In this document: positions 25,425 through 34,017 of the stretch, in pieces | Layout of the letters: each line of letters opens with the position of its first letter | How positions within the stretch are numbered: the stretch's first letter is position 1 | Source of the DNA: Streptomyces sp. SDr-06 | Lineage (GTDB): Bacteria > Actinomycetota > Actinomycetes > Streptomycetales > Streptomycetaceae | DNA length: 64,000 bases | Direction of reading: 5' to 3' | NCBI RefSeq assembly: GCF_003324565.1 | Contig: NZ_QOLA01000024.1 | Location: forward strand, 1 to 64,000 | Notes under the pieces: generated by a model | Seen by the model: the letters and a program-made list of their open reading frames with translations, nothing else | The model's database searches: none | What the model was told of the DNA's origin: nothing | Position numbers and translations under genes: made by a program

Positions 25425-27590
25425 ATGTCTCCCGCCGCTCAGCAGCAGACCCCCACCATCCCCGCCCCCGCCGGACCACCGCCGAGGAATCCCCGGCCAC
25501 CCCGGTCCCGTCACAACCGCCGGACGGCCGGTTTTTTCGAGCCCGTCCAGCTGGTGAAGTCGTTCCCGGACGCCGTACGCAAGTTGCATCCTCGTGCCCT
25601 GATCCGTACGCCCGTCCTGTTCGTGGTGTCGGCGGGCGCGGTGCTCACCACGCTCTCGGCGCTGGTCCATCCGTCCGTCTTCACGTGGGTGATCAGTGTC
25701 TGGCTGTGGCTGACGGTGATCTTCGCCAATCTCGCCGAGGCGGTGGCCGAGGGCCGGGGCAAGGCACAGGCCGAGTCCTTGCGCAGGGCCCGTACGGACA
25801 CGGTGGCGCTCAGGCTGCGCGACAACTGGCGGGTGGGCACGGATGTGCGGCACGCCCGGACCGAGGCGGTCGCGGCCACCGACCTCAAGCCGTTCGACTT
25901 CGTCCTGGTGGAGGCCGGAGAGCTGATCCCGGCGGACGGTGATGTAGTGGACGGGGTCGCAGCCGTGGACGAGTCAGCGGTGACCGGAGAGTCCGCACCG
26001 GTCATCCGCGAGTCGGGCGGTGACCGTTCGGGAGTGACCGGCGGCACCACAGTGCTGTCAGACCGGATCGTGATGCGGGTGACCTCACGGCCGGGGCATT
26101 CCTTCCTGGACCGGATGATCGCTCTGGTGGAGGGCGCGGCCCGGCAGAAGACGCCGAACGAGATCGCCCTGAACATCCTGCTGTCGGCGCTCACCATCGT
26201 GTTCGTCCTGGTGGTGGTCACGCTTCAGCCGATGGCCGAGTACGCGGCCGCCGCCCAGTCCACCACCGTGCTCGTGGCGCTGCTGGTGACGCTCATCCCG
26301 ACCACTATCGGCGCGCTGCTCTCGGCGATCGGGATCGCGGGCATGGACCGGCTGGTGCAGCGCAATGTACTGGCGATGTCGGGACGGGCGGTGGAGGCGG
26401 CCGGGGACGTTAACACGCTGCTGCTCGACAAGACCGGCACCATCACCCTCGGCAATCGTGAAGCGACCGCGTTCATCGCCATGCCCGGGGTCCGCGAGCC
26501 GCATCTCGCGGACGCGGCGCAGCTGGCCTCGCTGGCCGACGAGACCCCCGAGGGCCGCTCGGTCGTGGTCCTCGCCAAGGAGCGGTACGGGCTGCGCGAG
26601 CCGAACGAGGGCGATCTGCACGGTTCACGGTTCGTTGAGTTCAGCGCGCAGACCCGGATGAGCGGCGTGGATCTGCGCTGGGAGAACGGCGCCGTCTCCC
26701 ACATCCGCAAGGGCGCGGCCGCTCAGGTCATCGAGTGGGTCCAGATGTACGGCGGCCAAGTGCCGCCCGAGGCCGCGCAGTTCACGGATGCTGTGTCGGC
26801 ATCTGGCGGCACACCGCTCCTGGTTGCCGTGCACGACTGGAACGGACCTCGGATCCTCGGCGTCATCCACCTCAAGGATGTGGTCAAGGAAGGCATCGCC
26901 GAGCGGTTCGCCGAGCTGCGCCGGATGGGCATCCGCACCGTCATGATCACGGGGGACAATCCGCTGACCGCTCGGGCCATCGCCCAGGAGGCGGGCGTGG
27001 ACGACTATTTGGCGGAGGCGACCCCCGAGGACAAGCTCGCCCTCATCCAGCAGGAACAGGCGGGCGGCAAGCTGGTCGCGATGACGGGTGACGGCACCAA
27101 CGACGCTCCCGCCCTCGCGCAGGCCGACGTCGGGGTGGCGATGAACACCGGTACCTCGGCCGCCAAGGAGGCCGGGAACATGGTCGACCTCGACTCGAAC
27201 CCGACCAAGCTCATCGACATCGTCGAGATCGGCAAACAACTCCTCATCACCCGGGGCGCGTTGACCACCTTCTCCATCACCAACGATGTCGCGAAGTATT
27301 TCGCGATCATCCCCGCCATGTTCGCCGGCACCTACCCCGGCCTCGAAGCGCTCAACGTCATGGGCCTGCACAGTCCGACGTCCGCCATCACATCGGCCAT
27401 CATCTTCAACGCCCTGATCATCGTGGCGCTGATCCCGCTCGCCCTGCGGGGCGTCCGCTACACCCCGGCCTCCGCCCACGACCTGCTCCGCCGCAACCTC
27501 GGCGTCTACGGTCTCGGTGGACTCGTCCTGCCCTTCGTCGGCATCAAGCTCATCGACCTCTTCGTCTCGACGATCCCCGGCCTGGGCTGA
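25425..27590 (+). CDS. kdpB: Potassium-transporting P-type ATPase catalytic subunit, orphan
   Basis: 721 residues, full family length with a proline-rich N-terminal extension of about 35 residues. Motifs in order: VEAGELIPADGDVV, VTGESAPV, phosphorylated Asp in LLLDKTGTITLGN, MITGDNPLTARAIA, MTGDGTNDAPALAQADVG, and NDVAKYFAIIPAMF carrying the intramembrane Asp and Lys of KdpB. It should be the ATP-driven subunit of KdpFABC, but kdpA and kdpC are absent on both sides within the window. The start ATG 25425 has AGAAGG 7 bp upstream. Either the partners lie elsewhere or this is a relic; the coding sequence itself looks intact. Confidence 0.93.
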   Translation: MSPAAQQQTPTIPAPAGPPPRNPRPPRSRHNRRTAGFFEPVQLVKSFPDAVRKLHPRALIRTPVLFVVSAGAVLTTLSALVHPSVFTWVISVWLWLTVIFANLAEAVAEGRGKAQAESLRRARTDTVALRLRDNWRVGTDVRHARTEAVAATDLKPFDFVLVEAGELIPADGDVVDGVAAVDESAVTGESAPVIRESGGDRSGVTGGTTVLSDRIVMRVTSRPGHSFLDRMIALVEGAARQKTPNEIALNILLSALTIVFVLVVVTLQPMAEYAAAAQSTTVLVALLVTLIPTTIGALLSAIGIAGMDRLVQRNVLAMSGRAVEAAGDVNTLLLDKTGTITLGNREATAFIAMPGVREPHLADAAQLASLADETPEGRSVVVLAKERYGLREPNEGDLHGSRFVEFSAQTRMSGVDLRWENGAVSHIRKGAAAQVIEWVQMYGGQVPPEAAQFTDAVSASGGTPLLVAVHDWNGPRILGVIHLKDVVKEGIAERFAELRRMGIRTVMITGDNPLTARAIAQEAGVDDYLAEATPEDKLALIQQEQAGGKLVAMTGDGTNDAPALAQADVGVAMNTGTSAAKEAGNMVDLDSNPTKLIDIVEIGKQLLITRGALTTFSITNDVAKYFAIIPAMFAGTYPGLEALNVMGLHSPTSAITSAIIFNALIIVALIPLALRGVRYTPASAHDLLRRNLGVYGLGGLVLPFVGIKLIDLFVSTIPGLG

Positions 27591-27978
27591 CGAATGCAGC
27601 GGACTCGGTCGGCATCAGAGGGCCGTCAAGGACCGGCCGATTTTCTTGAGACCCTGACCGTGCGGGCGTTGCCGCGGTGGGGCAACAGCGATTTTCGGTG
27701 GGCACCCGGGGCTTTCACAGGTCAGGCATGCGACACGGCTCGGTGTTGGAGCGGGTGCCGGGAGCCGGTGTCCCGTCAGTCCTTGCCTGTGATCTGCGGC
27801 GACCAGATCAGTTGAGACATGTAGATGCTGCGGATCTTGGTCGGCGTGGTCCCGAGGGCGCGAATGCCACATGTCGTCTCAGCCGGGCTGACCCGACTCC
27901 ATGCCCGGAGACAGCCCGGCTGAACGCGTTCCATGGGGCTGAGCGGGGCCAATGGCAGTGGTCGGGCCGCGGCCTGGG
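27591..27978. other. Gene-free stretch where kdpC would be expected
   Basis: I looked in all frames for a KdpC-like signal anchor and found none. No other supported feature. Confidence 0.5.
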
Positions 27979-28938
27979 TCAGTGTTTCCAATCATCGCGC
28001 TGTGGCAGTTGGACCCACAGATCGGGAGGCCCGATGACTGCGCGGGCATCAACCAGGCGCAGCTGTGCGAAGGCGCAGGAGTAGGCCACTGCGTTGTACT
28101 GGTAGAGGTAGGAAGCCAGAACCTCCTCGTGGGTGTCGTCCTCGTTCGGTCCGCCGCCGGGGTGCAGGTCCCCGGCGATGACGGAACCATCGCGGGCGAT
28201 GCTGCCCTGATTACCGCTCTTGGGGTTGGCGTACAGGCCGTAGCAGACGGTGCCGGCGGACAGCCGGGTGAGGACGCCCGGCATGTGTGGCGCGTATCCC
28301 CAGGGCTGGGTGACGACGCAGCCGCCCGGCACGGACGTCACTCCGACGATCTGCAGGGTCTCGTCCATGTCGTACGCGTACGGGTCCTCGAGCAGCTCTG
28401 CGATGTCCTCGTCCGGCATCGATGTCGCCTCTAGGCGGCGCACCGCCTCGGCCGCGTCGATCCCGGCCACGCAGGCCAGCCCCGTGCCCTCGTAGTGGAA
28501 GCGGCCGAGCGCCCCGATCAGCCGCACGGCCTCGTCGGCCGCCGCGCGCTCTGTTTCGGTCAGACGCTGTCCGGGTGGGACGGTGAACAGGTCTGGCGTC
28601 GGCCCTGCCAGGCTCAGCCGCCCCGGTGACCAGCCTCCGATCAACTCCCGCCAGGGATCGGCCCCGGCGGCAACAAGGGCCCGTGCGTTGTCGGGCTGCC
28701 TGGACACGACGGCCTCCCCCAGCGCCGTCGCCCCGTACTCCAGAGCGTCCACGTCCGCCACTCTGCGGGCCAGTTCCGCGACAACCTCCGCAGAGCCGAG
28801 CACCGCCGCCCGATGCAAAGGACGCCCCCCGCTCCACACCTCCGGATCGGCGCCCCGCTCGAGACGTCGACGCACACCACCCACGTCCGTCCAGTGCCAA
28901 CCCATCCCGGCCCAGCCGTCGCCCTCCACCATGACCAT
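27979..28938 (-). CDS. Ankyrin-repeat protein
   Basis: 319 residues from ATG 28938, preceded by GGAGGGGG. The N-terminal ~100 residues carry two to three ankyrin-type repeats (GGRPLHRAAVLGSAEVVAEL, YGATALGEAVVSRQPDNARA, LVAAGADPWRELIGG). The rest is an uncharacterised domain (DEDIAELLEDPYAYDMDETL, GGCVVTQPWGYAP, CYGLYANPKSGNQG) that appears in other Streptomyces ankyrin proteins. Cytoplasmic; probably a protein-interaction role. Confidence 0.75.
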   Translation of the reverse strand: MVMVEGDGWAGMGWHWTDVGGVRRRLERGADPEVWSGGRPLHRAAVLGSAEVVAELARRVADVDALEYGATALGEAVVSRQPDNARALVAAGADPWRELIGGWSPGRLSLAGPTPDLFTVPPGQRLTETERAAADEAVRLIGALGRFHYEGTGLACVAGIDAAEAVRRLEATSMPDEDIAELLEDPYAYDMDETLQIVGVTSVPGGCVVTQPWGYAPHMPGVLTRLSAGTVCYGLYANPKSGNQGSIARDGSVIAGDLHPGGGPNEDDTHEEVLASYLYQYNAVAYSCAFAQLRLVDARAVIGPPDLWVQLPQRDDWKH

Positions 28939-29050
28939 GCCCCCTCCAACACCGATCCGAATGGCTCTACACGAGCCCTCACCACCACACGCCGCTCCCA
29001 CGTCGGTGCGAGAGCGGCGCGGCATGCGAAGAGCGCGGCCGCAAGGACGA

Positions 29051-30157
29051 TCAGGAGAAGTGACGGACGAACACGTCCGACTTGCCGTTGGTGTCACCGG
29101 GCACGATGTCGTCGGCCGTGGACTGGAAGACCACGTCGCGCCCACCGGCGCTGACCGCGTCGACCCCGGCCGAGGCCGGCTGGTTCGAGACGACCTCGTC
29201 GGTGCCCGCTCGCAGGTCGCGCAGCATGAGGGACGGTCCAGTCGCGTCATTCGGGGCGTACAACAAATAGCTGCCGGTGGGATCGATGGCCACGCCCTTT
29301 ACGTTCGGCACCAGTTCGGCGGTGCCCGAGGCCAGGTCGTGGACGTACGTGTCGGAGCCCGAGAGGTAGACGACCTTGCTGCCGTCCTTGCTGATCTGGA
29401 CGATTGCCGCCTCCTTGGACGGGCCCTCGATCGGGCCGGAGGTGGAGCCGTCGTTCCGGTCCCACACGAAGACGTCCCCGGCCCTGCCGTCCTGGTAGGC
29501 GACGAAGCGGCCGTCACCACTGATGGACGGCCGGGACGGAGCGGTGTGGTCGAACCGGGCGAGTTCCTGCTTGGTGTTGGCGTGCCAGTCCCACACGTCG
29601 ATGCGCTGGCTGGACGACGGTCGACCGATGGTGGCCACATTGGCGACGTAGCGGCCGTCCCCGCTCAGCGACGGCTGACTGCAGCTGAGGGCATCGCAGT
29701 TGATGCCGATCGAACTGCCTGCGGTCCACTGAGCCAGCTTGACCTTGGTGTCCCTGAACAACCGCACCCAATAGGCGGCATACTCCCCGTCCCCGCTGAT
29801 CACCGGAGAGGCGAGCGGGTAGCTGCCCACGTGCTTGAGCTGTCCCGACCGCTGGTCGCGCAGGTAGACAGCTTCCTCCCCCGCACGATTGCCGGGCGTG
29901 AGGTTCTTCGCCGACGACGAGAAGACGATGCGGCTGCCGTCGGCCGAGATCGCACCACCGGTGGAATCACCGTCGGATTGAGTGCCGTCGGCCGCGACAC
30001 TGATCCTCTCGACACCGGCTCCCCTGTCGCGCGCGACGCCCGCAGGCTCTGCCGATGCGGCTCCGGGCAACACCGCGTTGACCGCACACAGCACGACCGC
30101 CGCGCCTAATGCACCCCATACGCGTCTGGTGGTGCTCCGGCCTGTGTTTCCCCTCAT
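29051..30157 (-). CDS. Secreted TolB/WD40-like beta-propeller protein
   Basis: 368 residues from ATG 30157 with a signal peptide (ALGAAVVLCAVNAVLPGAAS, cleavage around ASA-EP). The mature part has at least five repeats of the type ISGDGRFVAYQD and ADGSRIVFSSSAKNLTPGN, each with the SxDGxxVxY/F core of PD40/TolB-like propellers. Function is unknown, and there is no membrane anchor. The start is preceded by GGGGGA. Confidence 0.8.
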   Translation of the reverse strand: MRGNTGRSTTRRVWGALGAAVVLCAVNAVLPGAASAEPAGVARDRGAGVERISVAADGTQSDGDSTGGAISADGSRIVFSSSAKNLTPGNRAGEEAVYLRDQRSGQLKHVGSYPLASPVISGDGEYAAYWVRLFRDTKVKLAQWTAGSSIGINCDALSCSQPSLSGDGRYVANVATIGRPSSSQRIDVWDWHANTKQELARFDHTAPSRPSISGDGRFVAYQDGRAGDVFVWDRNDGSTSGPIEGPSKEAAIVQISKDGSKVVYLSGSDTYVHDLASGTAELVPNVKGVAIDPTGSYLLYAPNDATGPSLMLRDLRAGTDEVVSNQPASAGVDAVSAGGRDVVFQSTADDIVPGDTNGKSDVFVRHFS

Positions 30158-30884
30158 TTTTCCCCCAGTCAGGAATAGGGCCCGCCTCCGGACCCGCCAG
30201 AAGGCCCCAAGCATGCAACCGCGATGACACCAAGGGGTCAATGCACCACGGACACGAGAGGCATCCTTTCGGTCATGGGGGCAAGGTGGGCAGAAGGTGT
30301 TCGATCTCGTCGGCGTGGGTGGGTCCGTGGTTCCCGGCCCTGCGTTTGGCCGGTTGCCGGGTGCCACCATTGCTGCCGAGGTTCGCCGTCGGAGCCTTCA
30401 ACAGCGGTACGTGAGCCGCCTGACAGCCGACAGCGTTGTCCTGAACGGCGTTTCGGCCACCCTGCTGATCCAGCTCACCGAGACCATCGCCGCCTACCGG
30501 AGCACCATCGCTCCGCTCTGAACAGCATCGGCTCCGACGCCCCCTCGGCTGTTCGCCGAGCGCCAGCAATACCGCTCGTTCTCCAACCGGCTGTTCAGCG
30601 CCTGATCGCCACGCTCGCCGGGCGTCCGGCGAAGCGACAGGCCTGCCGTCTCCCGCTCCCGGCTCTGACGCTTGCCGGAAGCCCGCCGCATGCGTACGAG
30701 CACGCACCGGCGCCTACCGCGGAGGGGCCCGCCGTCACCAGCAGGCAGCAGGCAGCCGAGGAACCGTGCGCGCCGTGGCGGCGGAGGCAAAGCGCTGACC
30801 CGCGGCCCGGCGCTGACGGTGGCCTGCTCTCCAGGCGCCCGGCCCAGGCGGTTGTCACCTGGGCGGGCCCCGCGTTCCGAAGAC
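30158..30884. other. Gene-free stretch
   Basis: A short plus-strand frame ending near 30521 (SRLTADSVVLNGVSATLLIQ) looks protein-like but has no start signal, and its codon bias fades on both sides. The rest shows nothing supportable. Possibly a decayed gene. Confidence 0.35.
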
Positions 30885-31967
30885 TCAGCCGTTCGACCCC
30901 GCCGGGGCCGTCGTGGTCGTGAAGCCCCCGGTCTTGTTGGCTTCGATGGCGAAGTCGTTGGTGAACGTCGTGCCGAGGTTCACCGACGAGGTCGCGTGGC
31001 CGACCAGTTCCTCGGTCGCCAGAACGGTCTTCGGGCCGCCCGCCGGCATGATCCCGTCCGGGAGGAACTGACCCTTGTCCTGGGTGAGAGCCGAAATGTA
31101 ATCGGCCTTGGTCACCAACTGGTTCGACACATACGACGACGGAAGCTTGTTCGCTATGTCCGCCGCACTGTGGGTGTTGATCCAGTGCATGGTGGCGACG
31201 AGCGCGTTGACGAGCTTCTGCACGGCGGGCTTGTGCGCGTTCACCCAGTCGGTACGGGCGATGACGCCGGCGGCCGGCCAGGCGCCGCCCAGCGCGTTCT
31301 GCGCGCCCGCCGTGGTGGCCAGATCGATTGCCGAGGTACCCACGCCCTTCTTCTCGATCGCGGCGACCGTCGGCTGCGTCGTCATGACACAGGCGGCCTT
31401 TCCGTTCTGCAGCGCGGCGACTGCGGTGGAGCCAGCGCCGACCCCGATCCGTGAGAACTCGTTGGTCTTGACGTTCCCCTTCGCAGCCAGCAGCTGGGTG
31501 AGGGTGTCGGTGCCCGAACCCAGATCGGTGACGCCCAGCGTCTTGTCCTTGAAGTCGGCTGCCGAGTGGACGCCGCTCTTCGCGGTGCACATCTCCCGCT
31601 CCCCCGGCGCGCCGGACAGCTGGACGACGTCCTCGACGGCCTTGCCCTTCACCTGGAAATCGATCGTATGGTTGTACCAGGCACCGGCCATGTCCACCTG
31701 CCCGGAGGCCATCGCGTCCTCGGCACCGACGCCGCCGTCGGTCTCGGTGCTCAGCACAACGTTGACGCCGTACTTCTTGTAGAAGCCGAGGTTGTCGGCG
31801 AGCTTGTACGGCAGGTAGATCTGCTTGTCGATGCCGCCGACCATGAGCTTTACGGTCGGTGTGCCGCCAGGTCCGTCGGCACTGCTGGAGGTGCTGGAAC
31901 AGGCGCTGGTCGCACCGAGGGTGAGAACGGCGAGGGCACACGCGGCGACGGCGGGTCGTCGGGACAT
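30885..31967 (-). CDS. ABC transporter substrate-binding lipoprotein (NitT/TauT type)
   Basis: 360 residues from ATG 31967 with lipobox LGATSAC after a hydrophobic signal. The SsuA/NMT1-like fold shows VGGIDKQIYLPYKLADNLGF, KYGVNVVL, GQVDMAG and TLGVTDLGSGTDTLTQLL. Followed by permease and ATPase genes on the same strand, making a complete importer. This family takes up nitrate, sulfonates, pyrimidines or aromatic acids; the ligand cannot be read from sequence. The divergent CitA/CitB-type system may sense the same ligand. Confidence 0.88.
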   Translation of the reverse strand: MSRRPAVAACALAVLTLGATSACSSTSSSADGPGGTPTVKLMVGGIDKQIYLPYKLADNLGFYKKYGVNVVLSTETDGGVGAEDAMASGQVDMAGAWYNHTIDFQVKGKAVEDVVQLSGAPGEREMCTAKSGVHSAADFKDKTLGVTDLGSGTDTLTQLLAAKGNVKTNEFSRIGVGAGSTAVAALQNGKAACVMTTQPTVAAIEKKGVGTSAIDLATTAGAQNALGGAWPAAGVIARTDWVNAHKPAVQKLVNALVATMHWINTHSAADIANKLPSSYVSNQLVTKADYISALTQDKGQFLPDGIMPAGGPKTVLATEELVGHATSSVNLGTTFTNDFAIEANKTGGFTTTTAPAGSNG

Positions 31968-32042
31968 GACGGGCCACTTTCCTTTCGGAGGGCGGAACAG
32001 AGGGGGTGTTCGGTACTGGGCGCGGGCGGCGGAGAGGCGCAA

Positions 32043-32921
32043 TCAGAAGTCGCCAGCCTCGGAGCGGGACGGCGGACGCCAGGAAAGAAGTCGTCGCTCA
32101 AGCTTGCTGATCAGCCACTCGGCGCCGAGCACGATGACCGAGATGACGAGCATCGTCGCGAACACGCCGTTGGGGTCGAAGTTGTTCTGGGCGGTCTTGA
32201 TGACCAGGCCGAGACCGCTCTGCGCGCCGAGCACCTCTCCGACGAGCGCTCCGACGATGGCGAACCCGAAGGCGCTGTGCAGGCTGGCGATGATCCAGGT
32301 GAGCGCGGACGGCACGATGACGTGCCGGATGATCTGCGTCTGCGAAGCGCCGAGCACGGTGGCGTTGGCGAGAATGTTGCGGTCGACCTCACGGACGCCC
32401 TGAAAGGCGTTGAAGAAGACGATGAAGAACACCAGCACCGCGGCGAGCAAGATCTTTGGCAGTACGCCTATGCCGAATGCGACAATGAAGATCGAGCCGA
32501 GGACGATACGCGGAATCGCGTTCACCATCTTGATGTAGGGCCCGAGTATGTCGGCGAGCAACGGGCTCTGGCCCAGCGCGACGCCGAAGATCACTCCGGT
32601 GAGGGCACCGACGGCGAAACCGGCCAGGGCCTCCTGGAGCGTGGTCCAGATGTTCTGGTAGAAGGACCCGAATTCGGTGCCGTGCTGAAAGAGGTCGACC
32701 AGCCGCTGCCAGATCCCGGACGGCTGTCCGAAGAAGAACGGGTCGACGATCCCCCAGGCGGTGAACGCCTGCCAGCCGCCGATGACAAGGGCCGCGAGAC
32801 CGACGCGGCCCGTCCACACCACCGCGAGGCGTCGTCGGGCGGCGCGCCTGGCGGCGCCCGGGCCCGAAGCCTGTGCGCTGTTGGTGAGCGGAGTCGGGGA
32901 AACGGTGGACGTTGTACTCAT
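32043..32921 (-). CDS. ABC transporter permease (NitT/TauT type)
   Basis: 292 residues with six predicted membrane helices and the EAA-type loop region near ANATVLGASQTQIIRHVIVP. Start ATG 32921 overlaps the ATPase stop by four bases (ATGA 32918-32921), so the two genes are coupled. 75 bp separate it from the binding-protein gene. Confidence 0.88.
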   Translation of the reverse strand: MSTTSTVSPTPLTNSAQASGPGAARRAARRRLAVVWTGRVGLAALVIGGWQAFTAWGIVDPFFFGQPSGIWQRLVDLFQHGTEFGSFYQNIWTTLQEALAGFAVGALTGVIFGVALGQSPLLADILGPYIKMVNAIPRIVLGSIFIVAFGIGVLPKILLAAVLVFFIVFFNAFQGVREVDRNILANATVLGASQTQIIRHVIVPSALTWIIASLHSAFGFAIVGALVGEVLGAQSGLGLVIKTAQNNFDPNGVFATMLVISVIVLGAEWLISKLERRLLSWRPPSRSEAGDF

Positions 32922-33778
32922 GCCGAACCTCCTGCGGTGCGTGCGTAGGCGCGCTCCACCTCCTCGCGCAACGTGTCCCAGATCTGGTGCTGAAGCTCGG
33001 TGAAGCGGGGCTGGAAACGGATCTCCTGGACCGATCCGCGCGGGCGCGGCAGGTCGATGTCGAAGACCGCCTTGACCGACCCGGGGCTGGATGTCATGAC
33101 GACGACGCGGTCGGCGAGGGCGACGGCCTCGTCGAGGTCGTGGGTGATGAAAATGACCGAGGGACGGATCTGCTCCCAAAGGCCCAGCAGCTCGGTCGAC
33201 ATGATGGCCTTGGTCTGTACGTCCAGGGCACCGAACGGCTCGTCCATGATCAGGATCTTGGGCTCGTTGATCAGAGCCGCGGCCATCGCCACCCGCTTGC
33301 GCATGCCGCCGGAGAGCTGGTGCGGGTGACGGTCCTCGAACCCCGCCAGGCCCACCCGGCGCAGCCAGTCCCGCGCCAAGGCCTGCGCCTTCTGTTTGGG
33401 CACCCCGCGGAAGACCGGCCCCATCAGCACATTGCCGAGGACGGTCTTCCAGGGCAGCAGCGCGTCGCTCTGGAACATGAAACTGACGCCGTCGGCGACG
33501 CCGTTCACTTCGCGGCCGCCGACCCTGACCGATCCCTCACTGGGCCGGTCGAGCCCGGACACCATGCTCAGTGTCGTTGACTTGCCGCATCCGGTCGGCC
33601 CCACCACCGCACAGAACTGGCCTGGCTCCACGGTGAATGAGACATCCTGCAGGGCCGTGAATACCTCACCGGCAGGAGTCAGAAATCGTTTGGTGAGCCC
33701 GCAAATCTCGACTCGTGCCGTGTCCCGGTCGATCCTTCCGGCGACCGGGCTCATTTCAACATCATTGTGCGAAGCCAT
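32918..33778 (-). CDS. ABC transporter ATP-binding protein (NitT/TauT type)
   Basis: 286 residues: Walker A VVGPTGCGKSTT, Q-loop FMFQSDALLPW, signature HQLSGGMRKRVAMA, Walker B ILIMDEPFGALD, H-loop FITHDLDEA. All key residues are present. First gene of the importer operon; divergent from the sensor kinase at 34018, with a shared 239-bp promoter region. Confidence 0.9.
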   Translation of the reverse strand: MASHNDVEMSPVAGRIDRDTARVEICGLTKRFLTPAGEVFTALQDVSFTVEPGQFCAVVGPTGCGKSTTLSMVSGLDRPSEGSVRVGGREVNGVADGVSFMFQSDALLPWKTVLGNVLMGPVFRGVPKQKAQALARDWLRRVGLAGFEDRHPHQLSGGMRKRVAMAAALINEPKILIMDEPFGALDVQTKAIMSTELLGLWEQIRPSVIFITHDLDEAVALADRVVVMTSSPGSVKAVFDIDLPRPRGSVQEIRFQPRFTELQHQIWDTLREEVERAYARTAGGSA

Positions 33779-34017
33779 GTGAAACCATCCCCTTCCTGAC
33801 CTTGGGAGGTCGAGGAAGGCAGACGCTAGAGGCGACGCAGTGTCACGTCGTGGTTTCAGACGTATCTCGCGATAGCTGTGTTAACGGGGTTTCTGCTCGT
33901 TCTGCTCAACGGCTGGGGGGTGGGCCGAGCGACACGAGTAGGGCACAATCGCGCCACCACGGGAACGGCGCAGGGGCCGGGCCCGGCACCACGTCCCGAG
34001 GGACGAAAGAGGCACCC

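Noticed and set aside
28583..30109. Long plus-strand open frame opposite the ankyrin and propeller genes
   Set aside because: It is the antisense shadow of two well-supported minus-strand genes; composition is Arg/Gly/Val-rich and no ribosome binding site or motif is present.
30297..30521. 74-residue plus-strand gene
   Set aside because: Half the frame is shadow-like, there is no ribosome binding site, and no homologue type is recognised.
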